From Desmodesmus armatus (taxonomy: Eukaryota > Chlorophyta > Chlorophyceae > Sphaeropleales > Scenedesmaceae): 64,000 bases of DNA. Positions 35,101 to 44,724 of the stretch are shown piece by piece; position 1 is the first letter of the stretch; the number at the start of each line of letters is the position of its first letter. The stretch is taken from positions 62,001 to 126,000 of the forward strand of contig VIIQ02000208.1 in assembly GCA_007449985.2 (NCBI GenBank). The letters are read 5' to 3'. The position numbers and the translations under genes are program-made. Below the pieces are notes generated by a model. It had not been told where the DNA came from. It did no database searches and saw only the letters and a list, made by a program, of their open reading frames with translations.

Positions 35101-38100
35101 TTGGGGGGGGGGGGGGGATCGTTCAGGAGTTTGCACAGCATTGCAGAAGAGCGGGGGCTGGAAGGGGGGGGGGGGGAGCAGGAGGGGTGCACAAAGCACA
35201 GGAAGGGCTGCAGGAGGGGGTGGGGTGGGGGGGGGGGGGGGGGGCTGGGGCTGTGAGGCCCTGTCAAGGCAGGAAGAGCTGACCAAGGCGATGAAGGGGT
35301 GCCAGGGCGGGCGCCCAGGGGGGGGGGGGGGGGAGGAGCGATCCAGGGGTTTTTTGGGGTGGGGGGTTGGGGGTGGGGGGGTGGGGGGAGACAACGTCGG
35401 CGTTCCAGAAGGGGGTGGGGGGGTAGGGGGCGAGTAGGAAGTGCCGTATTGTTGCATGGGACAGCAGCAAGGTGGTTGGCTAGGATTCACAGGGGAAGTA
35501 CAATGGCTAGGATTCACAGGGGAAGTACGAGCATAACGCTGTGCTGTGCTGCCCCATGCTCTGCTGTGCTGTGCAGAACCGTGGCAGCAACAAGGTGGTT
35601 GACCAGGACCCAGAGGGAAATATTAGGCGATGTCAAATTACCGCGTTCCATAACGCTGTGCTGTGCTGCCCCTGCTGTGCTGTGCTGTGCTGTGCTGTGC
35701 TGTGCCGTGCTGTGCAGATTCGTGGCAGCAACAAGGTGGTTGACCAGGACCCAGAGGGGAAGTACGAGGCCCTGTCAAAATATGCACGGGATCTTACAGC
35801 AGCAGCACGGGACGGGAAGCTGGACCCAGTGATTGGGCGCGACGATGAGATTCGGCGCGCTATCCAGATCCTGAGTAGGCGCACCAAGAACAACCCCGTG
35901 TTGATTGGAGAGCCAGGTGGGTGGCTTGGGATGTGTTGTGATGGAACGTTAGTGTTTGAAGGGGGCAGGGGGTCCCGGGGGGGAGGGGTTGGCAGGGGGG
36001 TATTGTGTGTGTTGGATAGGGTGTGTGTTGGATAGGGTGTGTGTTGGATAGGGTGTGGTGAACTACGCCGGGACCTCACAGCAGCAGCACGTGATGGGAA
36101 GCTGGACCTTGTGATTGGGCGCGACGATGAGATCCGCCTTTCAAGATCCTGAGTAGGTGCACTAAGCACAACCATGGCATGGTCTGATTGGAGAGCCAGG
36201 TGGGTCGGACAACGTCTCTGGTTTGGTGAACCACAGACGTTGTCCGAGGTTTGGTGAAGGGGATAAGCGTCGTGGGGTGAATTCCCCCCGGCTGGGACTT
36301 ACGTAGGTGGGGGTGGTGTGTATGGTACATGTGGGCAACACTGCTGTTGCTGAGGGGCTTGCCCAGCACAGTCTGCTTAGACTGTCATGTGCTCATGTTG
36401 CTTACCTGCAACATATCTATCATCAACATCACAGCACTCCCACTGTTTTCGCTGTTGCATCTGTTGCTGTGTGCAGGTGTGGGCAAGACAGCTGTTGCTG
36501 AGGGCCTTGCCCAGCGCATTGTTGCTGGTGATGTGCCAGAGGCGCTGCAGGGCCGCACACTGATGGCGTTGGACATGGGGTCACTAATTGCTGTGCCAAG
36601 TACAGGGGAGAGTTTGAGGACAGGCTCAAGGTGTGGGTGTGTGTGTGTGGGGGGGGGGGGGGGGGAGCACAGGTGGGGGGCACCTTGAAGGATAGGCGGG
36701 GGGGCAAGTGTGTGTCGACAGAGGGAGTACTTGGATACATGCAAGCTCACTAAGGCTGTCCTACTAGATAGGCAAGCGACAGTGTGTGTGTCGGGGGGTA
36801 TCTTTGGTGCAAATTGCAAATTGCAGATCTTGGCAGGCCTCTGGGCGTCACAACCATCGACCCTCTGGAGTGGCTTCCTGTGTGCCACATGCCAGTGTGC
36901 GCCTGTGCTGAAGCTACTGCTGCGTCTGCTTCTGCTGCTGCTGCTGTCCGACCTATAGGCTGTGTTGAAGGAGGTGTCTGACAGCAACGGCAAGATTGTG
37001 TTGTTCATCGATGAGATCCACACGGTAGTGGGGGCTGGAGCAACAGGGGGGGCAATGGATGCAGGTGAGTAGGGTAGTGTGGGTAGTAGGGTTGTGTAGG
37101 TGGTACCGGGGGGGGGGGGGGGGTCAGCTGTCTTGTGGGGGCATGGGCATAGGCATTTTCAGCCTGGGGGGGGGACAACAGGGGAGCCACAGGGGGCGCT
37201 GTTGTGTTTGGAAAGGGGGAGTTGCAGCAGTAGAGGGAACTAGCTTGTCCGGCCAAACTTCACAGTTACTCTCACACACATCAGCTGCTGGTCGTTATAT
37301 TGAGCTGAAGTATGCTGTTACTTTTCGTCCTGGCTGATGCTGACTTGCGTGATGTGTACTGATTCTGGTGTGCGCGTCTGCTGGCGCTGCTGCCAGCAGG
37401 ATTGTGTGATGCGCATGAATTATGTACTGGCAGCTACTAGTAAGTAATAGTATTACTTCCAATGTATGTGCCGACCCCTGGCACACACTGCGTGTGGTGC
37501 AGGCAACCTGTTGAAGCCCCAGCTTGCTCGTGGTGAGCTGCGCTGCATTGGTGCCACAACACTCGACGAGTACAGGAAGTACATTGAGAAGGACCCAGCA
37601 CTGGAGAGACGCTTCCAGCAGGTGGGCTGATGTTGGGGGGTTACACAGGGGCTTTGCCAGGGTTTTTGGGTGGGGGGTGGGGGGGGGGGGGAACAAGTCA
37701 CTGCCTTTTCTGCTGGGCGCTGCATGCAAGGCAGCTGTTGGTTCTTTGAAGTAGATTTGCAATCATCTAGTCGCTTGATGAACGACGGTTGAACAGGAAG
37801 TACATTGAGAAGGACCCAGCACTGGAGAGACGCTTCCAGCAGGTGAGGGATTACTGGTGCCGCTGTTGCAACTGCCTGTACATGAAGTACATCGTCTGCG
37901 TGTGCAGGGAGTACATCGTGAAAGTTACAAGCGTGATGCATGTGTACTTTCTTCATGTTGCTGTTGGGTTGGCGAAGACGCTGTTCTCAGGCTGTCTCGA
38001 CAGGCTCTCTCGACTACCCGTGCCGTCGCAGTTGCTCATCAGGTGTGGTTGCGTACTGTGCTGTGATGTGATGTGTCGTGTGCAGGTGTATGTCGACCAG

Positions 38101-41100
38101 CCCACTGTTGCTCAGACGGTGTCTATCCTGCGTGGCCTCAAGGAGCGCTATGAGGTGCACCACGGTGTGCGCATCAGCGACAATGCACTGGTAGAAGCTG
38201 CAGTCCTCAGTGACAGATACCTGGCGGACAGGTGGGCGTCTGCTTCTGTTTGGCTCGCGTGCGTCCCGGGGGAGGGGGGGGGGGGTGCAGAGGGAGTGCA
38301 GGTTGGTGTGGCTATGTGGGGCGGGTTTATTCCGTAGGGAGTTGCATGGCTGATCGGGGGGGGGGGGGGGGGGGGGGCATGCTTATCAAAGAAGGGGCAC
38401 ATGGCAATCGAGCTGCACTGCAAATGGGTTACAAACACTGCTTTGTTGCATCTATCTCTCATTTATCTCCCATGATTTCCCTGCAGGTTCCTCCCTGACA
38501 AGGCGATTGATCTGGTTGATGAGGCTGCTGCCAAGCTGAAGATGGAGATCACCAGCAAGCCTGAAGCATTAGATGAAATCGACAGAAAGGTGCTGCAGCT
38601 GGAGATGGAGCGACTCAGCCTGCAGAAGGTGAGTTGGCTTTGGCTTGAAGTGGTTTTTCTGGTGTTGTGCCAGTGTACCTGGCTGCGCTGTGCGTCATGA
38701 ACAGATTGTTGAGCGAAAATTGTCCCCGTCTCTCGTGTTGTGCTATGCTGCAATGCTGGTTGCACAACCTGCCGTGGGGAGCTGCTCTGCTTCTTGGGCC
38801 ACCACCAGTGGCGGCCTCATGCTGTGCTGTGCTGTGCTGCGGCCCTGCATTCCTTTTCCTCAGGCTGCCACCAGTGACCGTGCTGCTAAGGCGCTCCCAG
38901 CTGCCACCAGTAACCACCATCACTGACTATATTTGTGCCGTGCTGTGCTGTGCTGTGCTGTGCTGCTGCCCTGCCTGGCCGATTTTTCAGGCTGCCACCA
39001 GTGACCGCGCTGCCAAGGCACGGCTGGGCAACCTTGATGCGGAGCTGCAGAAACTCAAGGACGAGCAGCGGTCCATCGGTGAGCACAAAACTGAAGGCTT
39101 GTTGTAGTGTATAGTATGTGGATTGGATGATTGGATTGCATGGTAGCTGTTGATGCTCGTATCATGGCTTGGGAACACTACAGCTCACATGTGCATGCGC
39201 TTCCGTATTGTTCACGTGCCTGTGACAGTGGCAAACGGTTTTTTTCCTTGGCACCCCAATGCGGTTGACAGGAGTTGAACGTGTGACCTGTTGTGGTGAA
39301 TTTTGCAGGTGCTCGCTGGCGTGAGGAGAAGGATGACATGAACAAGCTGCAGTACTACAAGGAGGAGATTGAGAGGGTCAACCTGGAGGTGCAGCAGGCA
39401 GAGAGGGACTACGACCTAAACAGGTGTGTGCATGTGTGTGTGTGTGTGGGTGGGGGGGGGGGGGGGGGGTGTTTTGGCAATGGGCCATAGGCAGCGGGAA
39501 AGAAGTGAACTGGGCGTGTGAGAGCAGTGTGGGGTAAAACAGGGAATGCAGCAGGCACAGCGGGACACATAAATATGAGGGCTGCCAAGAAGCAAAACGA
39601 CTAATCATATTTTGCAAAACCAACATAACTCACACAAGTTCGTGCCTGCACACCTGCATGCCTCTGCAGGGCTGCTGAGTTGAAGTACGGCACCCTGATG
39701 GGCCTGCAGCAGCAGCTGAAGGATGCTGAGTCAGCTCTGGCGGCCAAGGCTGACGGCAGCAGGCTGCTGAAAGAGGAGGTCACTGAGGATGACATCGCTG
39801 AGATCATCAGCAAGTGGACAGGTAGGGCATGGGTAGGGATGTGGTGCGGTATGTGCACACTGGAGGGGGGGAGGTACAAGAGGTTGCTGTCGCTGTCACT
39901 GTTACTTCAGGCGTCCCAGTAGCTTTGTCTGCATACCACACCCGCTGATCCTGAAGCTGTCAGGGAATGCTATCACTGTATCTGCAACTGCAGGCATCCC
40001 AGTGTCTAAGCTGGTAGCCAGTGAGCGTGAGAAGCTGCTGCACCTATCTGATGAGCTGCACAAGAGGGTGGTGGGGCAGGACGACGCCGTGGAAGCAGTG
40101 GCAGACGCTATCCAGCGCAGCAGGTGGGTCTGGGGTGCTTTGACTATCCGTGCTTGCCCTTTTCTAGAGTTTTTTGCTTGTTTTGGTGGCCTTTGGCGGC
40201 AACGCAAGACAGTGTGTCTTACCCAGGCAGAGGCGTCTTTGTTTTGAGTAGAATGTGGGAGATGGAACACAGTGGTACTGTTGAGGCGGACTGTAGAGGG
40301 TGGTGGGCCAGGATGATACGTCGAAGGCAGTGGCAGACGCTATCCAGCGCAGCAGGTGGGGTTTGGGACAACTTTTCCACAGGATGAAAGGGTGACATAT
40401 CAGCGCTGAGCTTGCAGCAGCTTCGAGTGACGCAGCTATCCAGGCCATCAGCTGCCGCAGCATGGTCGTGTAACATGCTTTTGGTGTGTTGCACACTTGC
40501 TGTGTGATGCTGCAGGGCTGGCTGTGGTGATAGCCTGTATTGCTATGCATTTCTGCGTGGTCTTTCTGACATGCTTCTGGTGTGTTGTGTGTCATGCATG
40601 GTGGTTTGTGATGCTGCAGGGCTGGTCTGTCGGACCCCCAACGCCCCATTGCCAGCTTCATGTTCCTGGGGCCCACTGGTGTGGGTAAAACTGAGCTTGC
40701 AAAGGCCCTGGCCACAACCTCTTCAACACAGAGGACGCAATGGTGAGAGGGGATGGTAGGTTGGTGTGCGCGTCTGGGGTTGGGGGGGGGGGGCACTCTG
40801 CAATGTAAGCAACAATTGCAACGTATGCAACAGTGGAAGACGAGGATGGGTTCAAAGATCCACACAGGGTAATGGTTGGGTGTGTGTGGGGTCATGGAGT
40901 TGGCAAAGGCACTGGCCAACAACCTGTTCAACACAGAGGACGCAATGGTGAGAGGGGGTGGTGGGGTGTGCCCGGCGGGGGGGGGGGGGGGGGTGTCCAT
41001 CGAGGTCCGCATTGACATGTCTGAGTACATGAAGAAGCACAGGATTTTTTTCATTTGATGACTACAGGCTGGCATGACATCCACACCCTCACTAACTCAC

Positions 41101-43185
41101 ACATACTTTATGTATTGCTTGTGCAGGTGCGCATTGACATGTCTGAGTACATGGAGAAGCACAGGATTTTTTTATGTGATGGCTACAGGCTGGCATGACA
41201 TCCACACCCTCACTAATTCGTACATACCTCACTTATGTATTTCTTGTGCAGGTGCGCATCGACATGTCTGAGTACATGGAGAAGCACAGTGTCAGCAGGC
41301 TGATTGGTGCCCCACCAGGCTACGTGGGCTACGAGGAGGAGGGCAGCTCACAGAGGCGGTCAGGCGGCGGCCGTATGCAGTGATCTTGTTTGACGAAGTG
41401 GAGAAGGCCCACGCAGACGTGTTCAATGTGCTGCTGCAGGTATGTGTGTGTGTCGACAGAGGGAGAACTTGGATACATGCAAGCTCACTAAGGCTGTCCT
41501 ACTAGATAGGCAAGCAACAGTGACGTAATCCCTCAGTATCGAACAGTGCGTCGGTGGCAGGTGGAGACGGTGTGGGTGTGTGGTGTGTGTGTGGGGGGGG
41601 GTGTCAGGGGATGTGAGATAGGACTGAACAAGCGCTTTCAAAGTGCGCTGCGGCTGTTTGACTTTGGGGGGTGGGTGGGGGGGGAGGGCGGGTGGGGGGA
41701 GGGGGGGCGTAGGGGATGACATGGCGGGGGGGGGGGGGTATGCTGTGATCTTGTTTGGCGAAGTGTAGAAGGCACACACAGACGTGTTCAGCATGCTGCT
41801 GCAGGTATGTGTGCACAATTGACTCTTCCGGGGGGGGGGGGGGGGGGGGGGGGCTTGGTGGCTGTCGGCATGTTTTGATGGATGCGAGGGCTGGGTGGCT
41901 GTCGGCATATTCTGATGGATTGCGACTTGCTGGCAGCCACCTTGGGTGATGTTGAAGGAACCACATGACACACAGCAACCGCTCTTGCAATCCAGACTGT
42001 TGCTGAAGCGTTTGGTTGTTGCTGTTCATTGGCTGCCTTGCGTTGTGTCGTTGCAGATCCTGGATGATGGGCGTGTGACTGACAGCCAGGGTCGTGTGGT
42101 GTCGTTCAAGAACACCATCATTATCATGACCAGCAACTTGGGCAGTGCAGCAGTGCTGGAGGTGTATGGAGACAAGCAGCAGGTGGGTGCAGGCACAAAT
42201 ACGGTTCCGACTGGGTCAGTGGTCTGTGGGTGGGGATGAGGAGAGGGTTTGGGGTGAGTGCATGAAAGGAACCAGGCAAGGTGAATGGGCAGCCCTATAC
42301 CCGTGTATAGGGTGTAGAGGGAGTGGGCGGCATGCGAGACTGATAGCTGCTTGTGCTGGGACCAGCAGTGGTTGTGCCAGGAGCCCTGTTCAAGAGCGTG
42401 CACGATTTTCAGGATACCCACTTGTCACCTCATGGGCTTCAACTGTGTGATGTCCGCAGACCAATTTACCAGTTGTATTTGTATAGTAAATTGACAAGGC
42501 CGTGCTGTTTGTTGTGCTGCAGGCGCGTGAGATGGTGATGATGGCAGTGCGCAGCCACTTCAGACCTGAGTTCATCAACCGTATCGATGAGTTCATCATG
42601 TTTGACCCGCTGGAGCAGGAGCAGATCAAGTCCATCGTGCGGCTGCAGGTACGAGTTGGTAGTTTATGTTTTGACCAGTCTGCCTGGTTGAAGTTGGTAA
42701 AATTCATCGCCATATCGCCCTCTAGCTGCACTAGCCAGTAGCTACAGATGCACCAACAAGCGCAGCGTGCAGGATTATATGCTGTGCGCATGTGTGGTGG
42801 GAATGTGTAAGCAGGAACTCTCTCAAGACACGTCTCCTGTTACTCTCCTCCTGACTGCTACCGCTGCTGCTCTGCCGCCCTGCCCTCAGGTCAAGCGTGT
42901 CGCTGAGCGGCTCTCAGACAAAAAGATGAAGCTGGAGCTAAGAGAGCCAGCTGTCGATTACCTGGCTCGTGAGGGCTACGATCCAATCTACGGAGCACGT
43001 CCGGTCAAACGTGCCGTCCAACGGGAGCTTGAGACCGGGCTTGCAAAGTCTATGCTCAAGGGGGAGTTGAGGAGGAAGACACAGTGGTGGTTGATGCAGG
43101 GGAAAGTGGTTTGGTCTTCAGCCGGGGCCCTAAGGTGGATATGGGTGTGTTTGCCGGTGACGGGGCGTTTGCGGCGGCGCGGTAG
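32164..43185 (+). CDS. CLPB3: Chloroplast ClpB (Hsp100) disaggregase
   Basis: AAA+ chaperone that, with Hsp70, pulls proteins out of aggregates. Eighteen exons: 32164-32360, 33415-33715, 34418-34600, 35718-35916, 36477-36630, 36959-37064, 37503-37621, 38086-38231, 38487-38628, 38991-39078, 39309-39423, 39670-39821, 39994-40123, 40620-40742, 41252-41439, 42057-42182, 42523-42648, 42890-43185. Phases all match; total 964 codons, close to plant ClpB3. Exon 1 is basic, Ser/Ala-rich and free of acidic residues, like a transit peptide. Then come the Clp N domain ([16 protein letters not shown]), Walker A GEP|GVGKT split by an intron, Walker [12 protein letters not shown], the middle coiled coil, NBD2 GPTGVGKT and [10 protein letters not shown], and sensor motifs ([23 protein letters not shown]). 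Four single bases are missing (36593, 40714, 41339, 43068); adding them restores [30 protein letters not shown] and KGEFEEEDTV. Confidence 0.92.
32898..33286 (+). repeat. Upstream partial copies of ClpB exon 2 (in intron 1)
   Basis: Three truncated copies of the exon-2 start with acceptors: 32898-32935 (acacacagCGGCCCAGG), 33055-33107 (CTTTGCAGCCCGTG.GCAGTC.GGCAGCAGC, on to AAGCGCATCACC) and 33221-33286 (decayed). Runs of C (33017-33028, 33168-33180, 33374-33396) precede the copies. Confidence 0.75.
33923..33990 (+). repeat. Downstream partial copy of ClpB exon 2
   Basis: GCCGGCAGCGATGTTACG through TTCATCAGGAGGCA, then GCACAGCAG|GTGCGT, repeats the 3' end of exon 2 and its donor. A 27-bp segment of the exon is missing. 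Confidence 0.8.
34490..35290 (+). repeat. Triplicated 3' half of ClpB exon 3 with its donor
   Basis: The coding stretch [18 protein letters not shown] then [23 protein letters not shown] occurs at 34498-34600, 34734-34836 and 34968-35070. Unit lengths are about 236 and 234 bp, and copies 2 and 3 are almost identical even in the intron (GTGTTTCCGCACAGGTGTGC). A decayed fourth piece is at 35255-35290. Only the first copy has the exon's 5' half and acceptor. Confidence 0.9.
35460..35717 (+). repeat. Partial copy of ClpB exon 4 and GCTGT microsatellites
   Basis: A 27-bp direct repeat (GGCTAGGATTCACAGGGGAA, 35478 and 35505) is followed by GCTGT tracts (35540-35576 and 35648-35717), each ending in gtgcag. 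After the first tract lies a truncated exon-4 copy (35577-35620: CGTGGCAGCAACAAGGTGG). The real exon 4 follows the second tract. Confidence 0.85.
36064..36371 (+). repeat. Partial copies of ClpB exon 4 (3' part) and exon 5 (5' part)
   Basis: 36064-36211 repeats the end of exon 4 (CTCACAGCAGCAGCACG.GATGGGAAGCTGGAC through GAGAGCCAG|GTGGGT) with a deletion and several changes. 36331-36371 repeats the Walker A start of exon 5 (GTGGGCAACACTGCTGTTGC). Both lie in intron 4: one just downstream of its parent exon, the other upstream of its own. Confidence 0.8.
36711..36784 (+). repeat. 70-bp intron repeat, copy 1
   Basis: TCGACAGAGGGAGTACTTGG through CTACTAGATAGGCAAGC recurs at 41453-41523 with two or three differences. 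Both copies are in ClpB introns and follow a GT-rich run. It is not an exon copy. Confidence 0.9.
37794..37842 (+). repeat. Downstream partial copy of ClpB exon 7
   Basis: CAGGAAGTACATTGAGAAGG through CGCTTCCAGCAG|GTGAGG is an exact repeat of the last 46 bases of exon 7 followed by a different but valid donor. Confidence 0.9.
38820..38990 (+). repeat. Partial copy of ClpB exon 10 with GCTGT tracts
   Basis: 38864-38897 repeats the exon-10 start (GCTGCCACCAGTGACCG.GCTGC) after its own acceptor ttcctcag. GCTGT tracts (38820-38840, 38938-38966) precede both the copy and the real exon at 38991. Confidence 0.85.
40295..40355 (+). repeat. Downstream partial copy of ClpB exon 13
   Basis: GGGTGGTGGGCCAGGATGA through TATCCAGCGCAGCAG|GTGGGG repeats the 3' end of exon 13 with its donor and a few changes. 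Confidence 0.85.
40897..41163 (+). repeat. Partial copies of ClpB exon 14 (3' part) and exon 15 (5' part)
   Basis: 40897-40947 repeats the end of exon 14 (GCACTGGCCAACAACCTGTT through GACGCAATG|GTGAGAG). It keeps the A that is missing in the exon itself at 40714. 41005-41042 and 41127-41163 repeat the start of exon 15 (CGCATTGACATGTCTGAGTA). The two share GATTTTTTT..GGCTACAGGCTGGCATGACA downstream, so they are one tandem unit of about 120 bp. Confidence 0.9.
41453..41523 (+). repeat. 70-bp intron repeat, copy 2
   Basis: Partner of 36711-36784, in intron 15 of ClpB. Confidence 0.9.
41739..41804 (+). repeat. Downstream partial copy of ClpB exon 15
   Basis: TATGCTGTGATCTTGTTTGG through CATGCTGCTGCAG|GTATGTG repeats the 3' end of exon 15. 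It has a stop codon (GTGTAG) and changes the Walker B aspartate codon GAC to GGC, so it is not a usable exon. Confidence 0.85.
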
Positions 43186-43915
43186 GGTGATGATATGGTG
43201 ATGGTGCGTTTTGCAGGGCACCAACAACTGCAGTCGGGGGGTGGGTGGGTGTATGGTGGGGAAAATGAGGGTGACTGGTGCGCGGGGGGGGGGGGGGGTG
43301 TCAAAATGCGGATGCGGTTGTTGTACAGAGCTGTATCAAAGTGGTTGATGGGTTGTCCTGGTTTGCTCAGGCCCTGCTGCGGCAGGCGTTCACATGCAGC
43401 CTGCATGGTGGCAAGATTCACACTGCACGGTCCCCTCGCATGCTTTCAATTGGACTGTGTAGGGTTGTGCTGGAGCGGTGGATGTTGTGCCGCGCCATGG
43501 CTGCTTTGCACTCCGCTGAGAGGGATTGGCTGAACTTTTGGTGGTGGATCGGACCTGCGGCTCTGTATGCTACACCTTTTTGTGGTTGTTGCAGCTTGGT
43601 ATGCGGGTGTTCTCTCTATGTCAGAGTTGGTCACACGATGCTGTTCAATCACAATGACAGTGCATGTGCACTCATGGAGTCTTCTTACTCACTGCACCCT
43701 CTATGTCAGCGTGTCAGCATGTCGAAATGGATGTCAGCATGGCTCTTCATGTGTGTCTTTCCACAGCTGCTATGCAGCAGAAGGTTGTTGCAATGGTTCT
43801 GGGCAGGGAAAGGGCTGTTCTCATGTGGCAGCAGTCGTGCATACAAGCCTTGCGCAAGCCTTGCCTGCGTGATTGTACTGTCAGGCATGTGAGATCGTGC
43901 ATGGATTGTTATTCA

Positions 43916-43928
43916 TGTAAATGTGTAA
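43916..43928 (+). terminator. Possible polyadenylation signals of ClpB
   Basis: Two TGTAA motifs (43916-43920 and 43924-43928) lie about 730 bp after the ClpB stop. The 43186-43915 stretch would then be a long 3' untranslated region. It includes a G run at 43285-43297 and no other gene. Confidence 0.35.
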
Positions 43929-44699
43929 GCTGACCTTTACAGACCAGTGGCATTTGCACATCAAGAATTACCGCAGTGCTTCAGCCTGCTGTCATGCGCG
44001 GTGTGCGGCAGTAAAGTCATAATATTGCCACAAGCTGCCGTGGATTGAATCCAGCTATCATTGATGCAAGCCTCCATCATCCTGCAATCATCCTGCAAGT
44101 GCAGCTCATTGTTGTACTCAGACGCGCCGACCACATGGATAGAACATGTCACGTACAGTACTAGTAGGTATTTGAAGATGGCACGAGCCTGAGAAGCTAC
44201 TCAAGAACAGCAGCTCCCTGTCACCGTGCCAGTACATGTACATATCTACGTACACAATGTGTGCTGCTGATTGCATAAACGAACCGACTTGAGTGAATTA
44301 TGGCATGTAAAGGGCCCTACAACAAGGACATCATATGGCATCATCATATGCATATGGTTTCCATGCATGCAAACCTTGGACTGAGCCTGCCATGACATCA
44401 TGTCACATGCCTCACCTCCCACGTGACACGGAAGATTCTGAAACTGAACTGCACAGTTGATCAACACGCACCTTGGAGCCCTTGAGCTGAATCGGCGGAT
44501 TTTGAATTCAACCCTAGTGCACATCAGCGCACCAGGCTAGCAATGACACGTATCAGTCTCGACAGGGGATCAGTGATTTCATGTTGCTTTCGAAGCACCG
44601 TCCAGCCTGACATGCTCTCCTGCTCAGCAGTGCTGCTGTAAACTGTCGGGCCAGCTCTCGTGACATGGCTAGATAAACACAGTGATGGTCGCTTGAATC
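43929..44699. other. Intergenic region between ClpB and SOS1
   Basis: A/T-richer than its surroundings, with repeated CATATG/CATGCATG-like short palindromes near 44335-44365. No gene or repeat recognised. It must contain the SOS1 promoter. Confidence 0.4.
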
Positions 44700-44707
44700 T
44701 ATAAATA
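44700..44707 (+). promoter_or_regulatory. TATA box candidate for SOS1
   Basis: TATAAATA lies 25 bp before ATG 44725. If used, transcription would start almost at the start codon, giving a very short leader; or translation starts at a later ATG. Confidence 0.4.
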
Positions 44708-44724
44708 CCCCTACGTCAGTTGAC

